Positions 42,208 to 51,103 of a stretch of DNA of 64,000 bases are shown in pieces. The position numbers were made by a program, and so were the translations under genes. A model generated the notes under the pieces. That model did not search any database. It was not told the DNA's origin and saw only the letters and a program-made list of their open reading frames with translations. The stretch is from Microlunatus panaciterrae. GTDB lineage: Bacteria; Actinomycetota; Actinomycetes; Propionibacteriales; Propionibacteriaceae. The DNA lies in assembly GCF_016907535.1 (NCBI RefSeq), contig NZ_JAFBCF010000001.1:930001-994000 (forward strand), read 5' to 3'. Each line of letters starts with the position of its first letter. The first letter of the stretch is position 1.

Positions 42208-42375
42208 TCAGCCGACGACTTCCCTCAGTGCGCCTGCCAGTTCGGTTGCTTCATCAGCGTTGAGCTCAACGACCAACCTGCCGCCACCCTCGAGCGGAAC
42301 CCGCATGACGATGCCCCGGCCTTCCTTGGTGACCTCCATCGGGCCATCACCCGTACGCGGCTTCATTGCAGCCAT
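42208..42375 (-). CDS. DUF3117 small protein
   Basis: 55 residues. MAAMKPRTGDGPMEVTKEG is the conserved start of DUF3117, found throughout actinobacteria beside glgA/glgC (mycobacterial Rv1211). GAGGT at 7 nt from ATG 42375. Followed by a strong hairpin. Function unknown. Confidence 0.92.
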   Translation of the reverse strand: MAAMKPRTGDGPMEVTKEGRGIVMRVPLEGGGRLVVELNADEATELAGALREVVG

Positions 42376-42503
42376 CGCGCAACCTCATCTCTGTTCATCA
42401 GCATTGGCCACTGCCATTATTCCGTATCGAGGCCGTCCAACTCCTGCCGGGGGAACAACGGCGAGCCGGTCAGCTGGAACTGACCTCGTCACGGCTGCGC
42501 GAC

Positions 42504-42509
42504 TAGAGT
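42504..42509 (+). promoter_or_regulatory. Candidate -10 box of the enoyl-CoA hydratase gene
   Basis: TAGAGT, 6 nt before ATG 42516. Confidence 0.45.
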
Positions 42510-42515
42510 CGAACC

Positions 42516-43307
42516 ATGTCTGAAGGTCCGCTCGTCGTTACGGCACACAACGGTGTCGGAACGATCCGATTCAACCGGCCCGCGGCCATGAACGCGTTGG
42601 ACACGGCCACCAAAATCGCGCTGCTGGCGGCGCTCCGAGAGCTGGCCGCGGACGCATCGGTCCGGTGTCTGGTGCTGACCGGCACTGGTCGGGCCTTCTG
42701 CGTCGGGCAGGACCTGAAGGAACACATTGCCAGCATGACCGGGGGTGACCTCGACGCTGTCTGGTCGACGGTTCCCGAGCACTACAACCCGATCGCCCTC
42801 ACCCTGCACGAGATGGAGAAGCCGGTCATCGCCGCGGTGAACGGCGTCGCGGCGGGCGCCGGCGCCTCGCTGGCCTTCCTCGCCGACTACCGGATCGTGG
42901 CCGAGTCGGCCGGCTTCAACCTCGCCTTCGCTGCGATCGCCCTGTCCTGCGACACCGGCTCCTCCTGGACGCTCCCCCGGTTGGTGGGGCCGACCCGCGC
43001 GATGGACCTGCTGCTGCACCCTCGGACGATCTCGGCAGCCGAGGCGGCCGACTGGGGCATCGCCTCGGAGGTGGTCGCCGATGCCGCGTTCGACGAACGG
43101 GTCGCCGCGGTCGCGGAACGGTTGGCGCACGGTCCGACGCTGGCGTACGCCTCGATCCGGCGGTCGGTGGCGTTCTCGGCCGGCCACCCGCTGGCGGAGT
43201 CGTTGGAGTTCGAGGCCAGCATGATGCAACGGACCGGTGCCTCTGGCGATCACCGGGCTGCGGTCGAGGCGTTCCTGGCCAAGCAGCGCCCGGCAGCGCC
43301 CAGCTGA
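42516..43307 (+). CDS. Enoyl-CoA hydratase/isomerase family protein
   Basis: 263 residues of the crotonase fold: oxyanion-hole blocks GRAFCVGQDLKEH and AAVNGVAAGAGASLAF. The Asp at DTGSSWTLPRLVG resembles PaaG-type isomerases/hydratases. It acts on acyl-CoA in the cytoplasm; exact substrate unknown. Single gene, facing tag. Confidence 0.92.
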   Translation: MSEGPLVVTAHNGVGTIRFNRPAAMNALDTATKIALLAALRELAADASVRCLVLTGTGRAFCVGQDLKEHIASMTGGDLDAVWSTVPEHYNPIALTLHEMEKPVIAAVNGVAAGAGASLAFLADYRIVAESAGFNLAFAAIALSCDTGSSWTLPRLVGPTRAMDLLLHPRTISAAEAADWGIASEVVADAAFDERVAAVAERLAHGPTLAYASIRRSVAFSAGHPLAESLEFEASMMQRTGASGDHRAAVEAFLAKQRPAAPS

Positions 43308-43328
43308 TCCGGGGGACGGGCCCAGGCC

Positions 43329-43901
43329 TCAGCGCGGCGCGGGCGGGACGAAACAGCCCTGAAGATGATCATCGACCAGGCCGACGGCCTGCATCAGGGC
43401 ATAGGCCGTGGTCGGACCGAAGAAGCGGATGCCCTTCTTCTTCAGCGCCGCCGAGAGAGCGACTGACTCGGGCGTCTGAGCCGGGACGTCTGCCCCGGTA
43501 GCGGGGCGCGGACGGGCCGGCTGGGCGAAGCTCCAAACCAGCTCGGCGAAACCGCCACCGAGCCCCGCCACCACGCGGGCGTTGCCGATCGCCGCCTCGA
43601 TCTTGGCCCGGTTGCGGACGATGCCGCTGTCCTGCAGCAGCCGCTCGACGTCGGACGGTCCGAAGGCGGCGACGCGCTCCGGGTCGAAGCCGACGAAGGC
43701 TGTCCGGAACGCGGGCCGCTTGCGCAGAATGGTCAGCCAGGACAGGCCGGACTGGAAGGCTTCGAGGGTCAGTCGCTCATACAGCCCCTCGACCGAGCGG
43801 ACCGGCCGGCCCCACTCCTCGTCGTGATAGCTGACATAGTCCTCGGCGGACATTCCCCAAGGGCAGCGCCAGCGACCGTCGGGGCCCTGGACCGCGCTCA
43901 C
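43329..43901 (-). CDS. tag: DNA-3-methyladenine glycosylase I
   Basis: 190 residues. Removes 3-methyladenine from alkylated DNA. Zinc ligands match E. coli Tag: Cys13 and His26 near the start, His179 and Cys183 at the end (DDHLQGCF); Glu47 lies in the active site (LTLEAFQSGLSW). GTG start overlaps the SRPBCC gene (GTGA 43898-43901). Confidence 0.95.
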   Translation of the reverse strand: MSAVQGPDGRWRCPWGMSAEDYVSYHDEEWGRPVRSVEGLYERLTLEAFQSGLSWLTILRKRPAFRTAFVGFDPERVAAFGPSDVERLLQDSGIVRNRAKIEAAIGNARVVAGLGGGFAELVWSFAQPARPRPATGADVPAQTPESVALSAALKKKGIRFFGPTTAYALMQAVGLVDDHLQGCFVPPAPR

Positions 43902-44356
43902 CTGGACGCCTGCTCAATCCGGTCGCCCAAGGTCCGCAGGCTGCGGCCGAGACCCCAGCGCAGCAGCGGCAGCAGCAACCGGGCGGCTGCCTCCGACAGC
44001 GGCCCGCCAGGCAGCCTGAACACCTCGGTGCCGGTGATCCGGGTGCCACCCGGCTCGGTGGTCAACCGGAACTCACCCTCGCCGGTGAAGACGGGACCGA
44101 GGTGCAGCACCTCGAGGCTGTCCGGCTGTCGCCAGCCGGTCACGACGAACCGGTCCAGCAGGCCCAGCGGGATCCGACCCAGACTGACCCCGCTGAAGGC
44201 AGCCGCCCGGACACCGAGACCCCGCTGGTGGTCGCTGAGGACCTCCACCGTCGTCAGTGGGATCCAGTCGCCCTGGTTGGACCAGTCGGTCAGAGCCGCC
44301 CACACCACCTCCGGATCGGCTGCGATCACCGTGGAGGCCACCAACCGCACACTCAT
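43898..44356 (-). CDS. SRPBCC-family (START-like) protein
   Basis: 152 residues with the helix-grip fold pattern (VIAADPEVVWAALTDWSNQGDWIP, FTGEGEFRLTTEPGGTRITGTEVF). Such proteins bind hydrophobic ligands; ligand unknown. Start ATG 44356 overlaps the DivIVA-like gene (ATGA 44353-44356); tag overlaps its end. The three form one operon. Confidence 0.9.
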   Translation of the reverse strand: MSVRLVASTVIAADPEVVWAALTDWSNQGDWIPLTTVEVLSDHQRGLGVRAAAFSGVSLGRIPLGLLDRFVVTGWRQPDSLEVLHLGPVFTGEGEFRLTTEPGGTRITGTEVFRLPGGPLSEAAARLLLPLLRWGLGRSLRTLGDRIEQASR

Positions 44357-44709
44357 GGCTGGTCGGCCCCTGCCGGCGTCGACGAGGCGGGAGGTCCGAC
44401 GCTGACCTCTGTCGTCGAGGCCGGTAGCGGGTCGCCGCCGGTCCGGAGGCCCGCGATGGTGGCGTCTCTGTCGGCGATCTCGGCGGCCAGTCGGTCGAGG
44501 ATGGCGTCCACCTGCCCCATGGCATAACCGCGAAGACTCACCCCGAAGCGGAGGCCGGCCAGATCCTGGGCCGTCAACGGCCGGTCGGGAAGATCCTGAC
44601 GGTAGACATCGCGGACCGGCTCCCTGCTCATCTCGCCCAGGCCGCCTGCGGCAGCGACCGCAGCCACCCCCAATGCGACGATCACGACGACGGCGATCAC
44701 CCATTCCAT
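44353..44709 (-). CDS. Membrane-anchored DivIVA-domain protein
   Basis: 118 residues. One N-terminal membrane helix (WVIAVVVIVALGVAAVAAAGG) and a short DivIVA-like motif (LRFGVSLRGYAMGQVDAILDRLAAEI). Mycobacterial counterparts sit in the same neighbourhood. A possible link to polar growth or septation is inferred from the domain only. Confidence 0.85.
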   Translation of the reverse strand: MEWVIAVVVIVALGVAAVAAAGGLGEMSREPVRDVYRQDLPDRPLTAQDLAGLRFGVSLRGYAMGQVDAILDRLAAEIADRDATIAGLRTGGDPLPASTTEVSVGPPASSTPAGADQP

Positions 44710-44770
44710 GCTCCGATGGTGTCACGGCCACCGACCACACGCACGCGCGGCCGGTGCCGGCACTGGGCGC

Positions 44771-45634
44771 TCAGTAGAGCTGAGGGACGAACGTCTGCTC
44801 GGCCATCGGCGTCCGGACGTAGGCCACGTCGAGCATCTGCGGGAGCTCGACCGGGTCGGGCGCAACGTCCTCGTGCGGGAACAGCGACAGCAGGTGGCTG
44901 ATGCAGTTGATCCGGGCCGCTCTCTTGTCGTCGGAGGGCACCACATACCAGGGAGCCTGCTTGATGTCGGTGTACTGGAAGGTGGCGTCTTTGGCTATCG
45001 AGTACTTCACGTACAGCTCATGCTCGGCAAGGTCCATCTCGGACAGCTTCCACCTCTTGAACGGCTCCAGGTTGCGCGACTCGAACCGGCGACGCTGTTC
45101 CTCGAAGCTGACCGAGAACCAGTACTTGACCACGGTGATGCCGGAGCGGATGAGCATCCGCTCGAACTCCGGGCAGCTGCGCAGGAACTCCATGTACTCG
45201 TCCTCGGTGCAGTAACCCATCACCCGCTCGACATTGGAGCGGTTGTACCAGCTGCGGTCGAACAGCACCATCTCGCCGGCAGCCGGTAGGTGCTGCACGA
45301 AGCGCTGGAAGTACCACTGGGTCTGCTCCCGCTCACTGGGTCTGGGCAGGGCCACCACCCGGACGATCCGCGGGTTGGTCCGCTCGGTGATCCTCTTGAT
45401 CACCCCGCCCTTGCCGGCCGAGCCACGCCCCTCGAAGATCACCAGGACCTTGAGCTGCTGGGAGTGGATCCAGTACTGCAACATCACCAGCTCCTCTTGG
45501 AGCCTGGCCATCTCTACGTCGTAGATCGAGCCGCGCAGGCGGCCCTCCGCGTTGTAGTTGGCCGGGTCCCGTTGCGGTGACGGTGTGCTGCCGATGTCGT
45601 CCGCCCCCTCCGGCAACTTCGGCTTCTTCGCCAT
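44771..45634 (-). CDS. ppk2: Polyphosphate kinase 2
   Basis: 287 residues. Transfers phosphate between polyphosphate and nucleotides. Walker A EGRGSAGKGG (residues 68-77), lid region LPRPSEREQTQWYFQRF and Walker B-type FDRSWYNR (Asp126) are present. Start 45634 has GGAGG at good spacing; the TTG at 45640 is not needed. Stands between LOG and DivIVA-like genes on the same strand. Confidence 0.95.
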   Translation of the reverse strand: MAKKPKLPEGADDIGSTPSPQRDPANYNAEGRLRGSIYDVEMARLQEELVMLQYWIHSQQLKVLVIFEGRGSAGKGGVIKRITERTNPRIVRVVALPRPSEREQTQWYFQRFVQHLPAAGEMVLFDRSWYNRSNVERVMGYCTEDEYMEFLRSCPEFERMLIRSGITVVKYWFSVSFEEQRRRFESRNLEPFKRWKLSEMDLAEHELYVKYSIAKDATFQYTDIKQAPWYVVPSDDKRAARINCISHLLSLFPHEDVAPDPVELPQMLDVAYVRTPMAEQTFVPQLY

Positions 45635-45646
45635 GATCAACCTCCC

Positions 45647-46441
45647 CTACTCGGGACGCTTGGGCCCGCTGGCCCGGTCGCGGTTGGACAGCATGATCGA
45701 CACCGCTTCGTCCACGTCGTCGGTGAGCTGCAGCATGTCGATGTCGCCGGCCGAGATGTTTCCACCGGACAGCACCGACCCGGACAGCCAGTCGACCAGA
45801 CCCTGCCAGTACTCGCGGCCGAAGAGCACCACCGGAAACGAGGTGACCTTGCGGGTCTGGACCAGCGTCAACGCCTCGAACAGCTCATCGAAGGTCCCGA
45901 ACCCTCCTGGCAGCACGATGAACCCCTGCGAGTACTTGAGGAACATCGTCTTGCGGGCGAAGAAGTATCGGAAGTTGATGCCCAGGTTCACGTACTCGTT
46001 GATGCCGGTCTCGAACGGCAGCTCGATCCCGAGCCCGACCGAGATCCCGCCGGCCTCGGCGGCACCCCGGTTGGCGCCCTCCATCACTCCCGGGCCACCT
46101 CCGGTGATCACGGCAAGACCCGCGTCGGCCAGCGCCCACGCCAGTTCCCTGGCCGACTTGTACATCGGGCTGTCGACCTCGGTCCGGGCCGACCCGAAGA
46201 TGCTGACGGCCGGACCGAGCTCGGCCAGTGTGCCGAAGCCCTCCACGAACTCCGACTGGATCCTCAGTACGCGCCACGGGTCGGTATGGACCCAGTCCGA
46301 GGGCCCACGGCTCTCCAGCAGCCGTTGGTCCGTCGTGGTGCCGACCAGCTGTTCGCCACTGCGGACAACGGGCCCCTGGGCATAACGCGCCTTGCGGGCA
46401 GGTGGTGTCGCGGCAGGCTGCCGACCGTCGGAGTTGGTCAC
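45647..46441 (-). CDS. LOG-family protein (Rossmann-fold nucleotide-binding)
   Basis: 264 residues with the hallmark GGGPGVMEGANRGA and PGGFGTFDELFE motifs of Lonely Guy phosphoribohydrolases, which release free base from nucleotide 5'-monophosphates. Mycobacterial Rv1205 is the likely counterpart. GTG start preceded by TAGGCT at leaderless spacing; ppk2 follows after 12 nt. Confidence 0.93.
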   Translation of the reverse strand: MTNSDGRQPAATPPARKARYAQGPVVRSGEQLVGTTTDQRLLESRGPSDWVHTDPWRVLRIQSEFVEGFGTLAELGPAVSIFGSARTEVDSPMYKSARELAWALADAGLAVITGGGPGVMEGANRGAAEAGGISVGLGIELPFETGINEYVNLGINFRYFFARKTMFLKYSQGFIVLPGGFGTFDELFEALTLVQTRKVTSFPVVLFGREYWQGLVDWLSGSVLSGGNISAGDIDMLQLTDDVDEAVSIMLSNRDRASGPKRPE

Positions 46442-46447
46442 GGCGCA

Positions 46448-46453
46448 AGCCTA
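46448..46453 (-). promoter_or_regulatory. Candidate -10 box of the LOG-ppk2 transcript
   Basis: TAGGCT on the minus strand, 6 nt before GTG 46441. Confidence 0.45.
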
Positions 46454-46490
46454 GGTGCTGCCGGGACTCGACGGGACCCTCGACGGCGGG

Positions 46491-47582
46491 TCAGTGTGCC
46501 GGCGACAGCCAGCGCAGCAGCGCGTCCCGGCAGTTGCGCACGTCGGCCGCCGGGCAGAACTCGTCGTCGGCGTGCGCCTTGCTCGGGTCGCCCGGTCCGA
46601 AGTTGACGGCCGGAACCCCCAACTCGGCGAACCGAGCCACGTCGGTCCAGCCAAACTTGGCACTCGGCTCGCCGCCGACGGCGGCCAGGAACTCCGCCGC
46701 CGCCGGCTGGTCCAGTCCGGGTCGCGCCGCCGGGGCCGCGTCCGTGATCACCAGCGGATAGCCGTCGAAGACCGTGCGCAGGTGAGCCTCAGCCTCGGCT
46801 GTGGTCTTGTCCGGGGCGAAGCGGTAGTTGACGCCGATGGTGCACCGGTCCGGGATGACGTTCCCGGCGATCCCCCCGGAGATCGCCACGGCGTTCAGGC
46901 CCTCACGGTAGAGCAGCCCGTCCACCTCGACCTCGGCCGGCTGGTATTCGTCGAGCCTGCCCAGCACCGCAGCCGCCTGGTGGATCGCGTTGTTCCCCAT
47001 CCACGCCCGGGCGGAATGGGCGGCTATGCCGTTGAGGACGATCTCGGCCCGCATCGTCCCTTGACAGCCGCCCTCGATACCTGCGTTCGACGGTTCGCAC
47101 AGGACGGCGAAGGAGCCGATGAGCAGCTCGGGTCGTTCCCGGGAGATCCGGCCCAATCCGTTCAGTTCGGCCTCCACCTCCTCGTTGTCGTAGAAGATCC
47201 AGGTCACGTCGCGGACCGGCTCAGTCAGCGCAACGGCGGCGGAGAGCTGCACCGCAACGCCGCCCTTCATGTCGCACGAGCCGCGGCCCCAGAGGAGGAG
47301 GTCATCACCTTCGCCGGTGGTCCAGGACGGAACGTTGCCGGCGATCGGCACGGTGTCGATGTGACCGGCGATGACCACCCGGTCGGCTCGGCCGAGGTCG
47401 GTTCGCGCGATCACGACGTTGCCGTCCCTGATCACCTGCAGGTGCGGGTAGGGCCGCAGCGCCGCCTCGATCGAGTCGGCGATGACCTTCTCGTCACCGC
47501 TGACCGACTCGATGTCGACCAGCTGACGGGTCAGCTGCACCGGGTCTGCGGAGAGTTCGAGGGTCGTGGTGCCGGGAGCCAT
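46491..47582 (-). CDS. dapE: Succinyl-diaminopimelate desuccinylase
   Basis: 363 residues, M20 metallopeptidase fold. Zinc ligands: His74 and Asp76 (GHIDTVP), Asp104 (GSCDMKGG), Glu134/Glu135 (YDNEEVEAE), Glu163 (CEPSN) and His337 (KAHADDE). It releases succinate from N-succinyl-LL-diaminopimelate. Divergent from dapD; ATG 47582 fits the conserved length but has no clear ribosome binding site (GATAGT lies 5 nt upstream). Confidence 0.96.
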   Translation of the reverse strand: MAPGTTTLELSADPVQLTRQLVDIESVSGDEKVIADSIEAALRPYPHLQVIRDGNVVIARTDLGRADRVVIAGHIDTVPIAGNVPSWTTGEGDDLLLWGRGSCDMKGGVAVQLSAAVALTEPVRDVTWIFYDNEEVEAELNGLGRISRERPELLIGSFAVLCEPSNAGIEGGCQGTMRAEIVLNGIAAHSARAWMGNNAIHQAAAVLGRLDEYQPAEVEVDGLLYREGLNAVAISGGIAGNVIPDRCTIGVNYRFAPDKTTAEAEAHLRTVFDGYPLVITDAAPAARPGLDQPAAAEFLAAVGGEPSAKFGWTDVARFAELGVPAVNFGPGDPSKAHADDEFCPAADVRNCRDALLRWLSPAH

Positions 47583-47690
47583 GGCAGGCAGACTATCGGT
47601 CGGGTGATCGGACGCGATCGGCCGTCCGCGCTGGTCAGGCTCAGCTTCGTGGAGATCAACACCAGGTTTCGAGGGGTCGGACCACCCCTC

Positions 47691-47696
47691 TACAGT
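47691..47696 (+). promoter_or_regulatory. Candidate -10 box of dapD
   Basis: TACAGT, 6 nt before ATG 47703. Confidence 0.45.
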
Positions 47697-47702
47697 TGGG
47701 CC

Positions 47703-48650
47703 ATGACCGAGACAGGAGTAGCACCCACCCCGCGGAAGGCCTGGGGCTGGGGATTGGCCAGCATCCACGACACCGGCCATGTTCTCGACACCTACTTTCC
47801 GGCTCCCCGGCTCGGGGAGCCCGAGGGCGTCGGTGCTCCCGAGAATCTGATGGCCGCCGTCGTGCAGGATGCTGTCCGTGGTGTCCGTACCGAGGCGGTA
47901 CAGGTCATGGCGGACCTGGACCAGCCACCGGCCAACACCCCCGACGCGTACCTGCGGCTGCACCTGCTCAGCCACCGCCTGGTCAAGCCACGCAGCATCA
48001 ACCTGGATGGCATCTTCGGCGCCCTGCCGAATGTGGTGTGGACCTCGGCCGGACCATGCGCTGTCGACGGCTTCGAGAAGGTCCGGATCCGGCTGCGGGC
48101 CGAGCGCGGACACCTGACTGTCTTCGGGGTGGACAAGTTCCCGCGGATGGTCGACTACGTCCTCCCCAGCGGCGTCCGGATCGCCGAGGCCGACCGGGTC
48201 CGGCTCGGTGCGCATCTGGCCGAGGGTACGACGGTGATGCACGAGGGCTTCGTCAACTTCAACGCCGGGACTCTCGGCAGCTCGATGGTGGAGGGCCGGA
48301 TCTCCGCGGGCGTGGTCGTCGGCGACGGGTCCGACATCGGCGGCGGGGCCTCGATCATGGGTACGTTGTCCGGTGGCGGTACCGAGGTCGTCTCGATCGG
48401 CCAGCGCTGCCTGCTCGGCGCCAACGCGGGGATCGGCATCTCGCTCGGCGACGACTGCGTCGTCGAGGCGGGGCTCTACGTCACGGCCGGCACCAAGGTG
48501 ACGGTCCCGGACGGTTCGGTCGTCAAGGCCAGAGCGCTCTCCGGCCGGAGCGGCCTGCTGTTCCTGCGCAACTCGGTCAGCGGCGCGATCGAGGTGCGCG
48601 ATCGGCAGGGCAGGGGCGTCGAGCTGAACGCCGCCCTGCACGCCAACTGA
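47703..48650 (+). CDS. dapD: Tetrahydrodipicolinate N-succinyltransferase, actinobacterial type
   Basis: 315 residues. N-terminal alpha/beta domain, then the hexapeptide-repeat left-handed beta-helix ([34 protein letters not shown]). Trimeric enzyme of the succinylase diaminopimelate pathway; length matches the mycobacterial enzyme. It shares a transcript with the gene starting 3 nt after its stop. Confidence 0.96.
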   Translation: MTETGVAPTPRKAWGWGLASIHDTGHVLDTYFPAPRLGEPEGVGAPENLMAAVVQDAVRGVRTEAVQVMADLDQPPANTPDAYLRLHLLSHRLVKPRSINLDGIFGALPNVVWTSAGPCAVDGFEKVRIRLRAERGHLTVFGVDKFPRMVDYVLPSGVRIAEADRVRLGAHLAEGTTVMHEGFVNFNAGTLGSSMVEGRISAGVVVGDGSDIGGGASIMGTLSGGGTEVVSIGQRCLLGANAGIGISLGDDCVVEAGLYVTAGTKVTVPDGSVVKARALSGRSGLLFLRNSVSGAIEVRDRQGRGVELNAALHAN

Positions 48651-48653
48651 CCC

Positions 48654-49505
48654 ATGGCCAAGGGAACAGCCAGGGCCGCCGGATGCCTGATGGTGGCCCT
48701 GTTGCTGCTCGCCCTCGCCGGCATCGCCGGCTTCCTCTATCTACGCCAGAAGGGGCTCGCCGACCCGGTCCCAGGTCAGCAGCGCTGCGTCGGCCGCTCT
48801 GGTGACGCCTCGGTCGCGGTGGACCTGGAGCAGGCCCACTACGCCTCCATCGTGGTGGGCATCTCGGTCGCCCGCGGTCTGCCGGCCAGAGCCGCCTCGA
48901 TCGCGATGGCCACCGTCTACCAGGAGACCGGCATCCGCAACCTCGACTACGGTGACCGGGACTCGGTCGGGCTCTTCCAGCAACGCCCGTCCCAGGGCTG
49001 GGGCACCGAGCAACAGCTGATGGATCCCTACTACGCGACCAACCGCTTCTACGACGCGCTGGTCAAGATCAAGGACTGGCAGACGGCCGACATCAACGAT
49101 GTGGCCCAACAGGTGCAGGTCAGCGGTCACCCGGAGGCCTACCGCCAGCACGAGACCAGCGCCCGCGTACTGGCCAGTACGCTCTCGGGACATTCGCCGG
49201 GGGGTTTCAGCTGTCTCGAGCGACGTCACAACCCCGGCAACGCCGACGGCCTGACCGGCTCGCTGAAGGACACGTTCGGCCGGATACCGGTCCAGCGCAC
49301 AGGTCGCACCATCACAATCAACGCCAGCACCGACCAGCTGGCCTGGGCCTATGCGCACTTCGCTGTGGCGAACACCCGCTACTTCGGGGTGGTGACCGTC
49401 ACCGTCGGCGACCGGCACTGGGAGGTCGACGGCTTTTCCATGCCGAGCTGGGCAGGTGCCACCCCGGCAGCCAAACAGCGGACCGTGGTCATCACGGTCC
49501 GCTGA
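48654..49505 (+). CDS. Membrane-anchored protein with lysozyme-like domain
   Basis: 283 residues. One N-terminal membrane helix (about 10-30), then a domain with the pattern of lytic transglycosylases: Glu91 in MATVYQETGIRN followed by SVGLFQQRPSQGWG, as in the ES...GLxQ signature. The remaining C-terminal part is unassigned. It begins 3 nt after dapD, linking a peptidoglycan-cleaving candidate to a precursor gene. Activity is an inference from the motif. Confidence 0.75.
   Translation: MAKGTARAAGCLMVALLLLALAGIAGFLYLRQKGLADPVPGQQRCVGRSGDASVAVDLEQAHYASIVVGISVARGLPARAASIAMATVYQETGIRNLDYGDRDSVGLFQQRPSQGWGTEQQLMDPYYATNRFYDALVKIKDWQTADINDVAQQVQVSGHPEAYRQHETSARVLASTLSGHSPGGFSCLERRHNPGNADGLTGSLKDTFGRIPVQRTGRTITINASTDQLAWAYAHFAVANTRYFGVVTVTVGDRHWEVDGFSMPSWAGATPAAKQRTVVITVR
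49478..49502. terminator. Hairpin at the end of the lysozyme-like gene
   Basis: GCGGACCGTG (49478-49487) and CACGGTCCGC (49493-49502) form a perfect 10-bp stem with a 5-nt loop. It lies within the last codons, directly before TGA 49503-49505, and faces the convergent dapC. No T-run. Confidence 0.55.
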
Positions 49506-49543
49506 CGCTGCTGCCTGTTGACCCGCTGACTCCGCGGTCGCTA

Positions 49544-50665
49544 CTAGCGGTCCAGCAGCCGCTGCGCAGCCGCCGCGACCCGTTCGTCGGTGGCCGTCAA
49601 AGCGACCCGGACGAACTCGCCAGCGGCATCCCCGTAGAAGTCGCCGGGTGCCACCAGGATGCCGTTCTCGGCCAGGAAGTCCACCGACGCACGGCAGTCC
49701 TCGCCGCGGGTGGCCCACAGGTACAGAGACCCCTCCGAGTGCTCGATGGTGAAACCGGCCCGCTCCAACGCCGGCTTCAGCACCCGGCGGCGCGCCAGAT
49801 AGCGCGTGCGCTGGTCCTGGACGTGTCCGGAATCCTGCAACAGGGCGATCATCGCCTGCTGGACCGGGGCGGGCACGATCATGCCGGCATGCTTGCGTAC
49901 CGCCAGCAGGTCGCCGACCACTTCCGGGTCGCCGGCCACGAAACCAGCCCGATAGCCGGCGAGATTGGAGCGCTTGGAGAGCGAGTGCACCGCGAGCAGG
50001 CCCTGGTGCGAGTCCCCGCAGATGTCCGGGTGCAGCACCGACATGGGCTCGGCGTCCCAGCCGAACTCGCCGTAGCACTCGTCCGAGGCGATCAGGGCGC
50101 CGCGCTGCCGAGCCCACCGGACCCTGGCCGCGAGCTCGTCCCCGGAGAGGATCTCGCCGGTCGGGTTGGACGGGGAGTTGATCCAGACCAATGCCGGCTC
50201 GAGGTCGCCCAAGGCGTCCAGGTCATCTGCCGCCACCAGCTCGCAGCCCGCGATCTGCGCACCTACGGCATAGGTCGGGTAAGCCATGGTCGGGAACACC
50301 ACGACATCCCCGGGCCCCAACCCCAGCAGGGTGGGCAGCCAGGCGACCAGCTCCTTGGTCCCGATCACCGGCAAAGTGGCCTCGGGCAGCAGACCGACCG
50401 CGCCCCAGCGTTCCTGCAGGTAGCCGACGATCGCTTCCCGAAGCGCCGGGGTGCCGGACGTCAGCGGATAGCCAGGACTGTTGGCGGCGGCAATCAACGC
50501 CTCCAGGCCGAGCGATGGAGTCGGGTCCACCGGCGTGCCCACGGACAGGTCCACCATGCCGCCCGGGTGGGCGGCTGCGGTCGCCTTGGCCGCGGACAGC
50601 GAGTCCCAGGGGAAGTCAGGTAGGGTCGCCGCCAGACCCGGTCCCTTCCGCCGGGCCCCGCTCAC
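49544..50665 (-). CDS. dapC: Succinyldiaminopimelate aminotransferase
   Basis: 373 residues, fold-type I aminotransferase. PLP-binding Lys231 (VHSLSKRSNLAGYRAGF), Asn in WINSPSNPTGE and Asp in IASDECYGEF are visible. It makes N-succinyl-LL-diaminopimelate from the keto acid. GTG 50665 overlaps the fdxA stop (GTGA 50662-50665), the fdxA-dapC order known across actinobacteria. Confidence 0.94.
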   Translation of the reverse strand: MSGARRKGPGLAATLPDFPWDSLSAAKATAAAHPGGMVDLSVGTPVDPTPSLGLEALIAAANSPGYPLTSGTPALREAIVGYLQERWGAVGLLPEATLPVIGTKELVAWLPTLLGLGPGDVVVFPTMAYPTYAVGAQIAGCELVAADDLDALGDLEPALVWINSPSNPTGEILSGDELAARVRWARQRGALIASDECYGEFGWDAEPMSVLHPDICGDSHQGLLAVHSLSKRSNLAGYRAGFVAGDPEVVGDLLAVRKHAGMIVPAPVQQAMIALLQDSGHVQDQRTRYLARRRVLKPALERAGFTIEHSEGSLYLWATRGEDCRASVDFLAENGILVAPGDFYGDAAGEFVRVALTATDERVAAAAQRLLDR

Positions 50666-50988
50666 TCGTCGTGCTCTTGCGGCGGCAGAGCGGCCACCAA
50701 CGGGTGATCCTTGTCGATCACTCCGAGCTTGGCCGCACCGCCCGGCGAACCCAGGTCGTCGAAGAACTCCACATTGGCGTTGTAGTAGTCCTTCCACTCC
50801 TCCGGGGTGTCGTCCTCGTAGAAGATCGCCTCGACAGGGCAGACCGGCTCGCACGCGCCGCAGTCGACACACTCATCCGGATGGATGTAGAGCATCCTCT
50901 TGCCTTCGTAGATGCAGTCAACCGGGCATTCCTCAACGCAGGCACGGTCCTTCAGGTCCACACACGGCTGCGCGATGACGTACGTCAC
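50662..50988 (-). CDS. fdxA: Ferredoxin, 7Fe/8Fe type
   Basis: 108 residues. Eight Cys in the pattern C9, C17, C21, C25, C40, C43, C46, C50, as in FdxA with one [3Fe-4S] and one [4Fe-4S] cluster. GTG 50988 is set by AGGAGTGAAGCC; the longer in-frame ATG would add 41 residues without homology. Electron donor to unknown partners; translationally coupled to dapC. Confidence 0.95.
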   Translation of the reverse strand: MTYVIAQPCVDLKDRACVEECPVDCIYEGKRMLYIHPDECVDCGACEPVCPVEAIFYEDDTPEEWKDYYNANVEFFDDLGSPGGAAKLGVIDKDHPLVAALPPQEHDE

Positions 50989-51059
50989 GGCTTCACTCCT
51001 TGGTCGTCGAGTGTGGCGCTGGGGTCTGAACGATGGTGCGCACCACACAGTTGTTCCCC

Positions 51060-51065
51060 TAGTAT
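51060..51065 (+). promoter_or_regulatory. Candidate -10 box of the GNAT gene
   Basis: TAGTAT, 38 nt before ATG 51104. Confidence 0.35.
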
Positions 51066-51103
51066 CGCGCCTCTGTCTCCTGCGCGCGAAGGCCCCTCCG
51101 TCC

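Noticed and set aside
46491-48641. 716-codon open frame on the minus strand covering dapE and antisense to dapD
   Set aside because: Only the dapE part has family motifs. The upstream extension is a GC-rich shadow of dapD, which has clear hexapeptide repeats on the plus strand.
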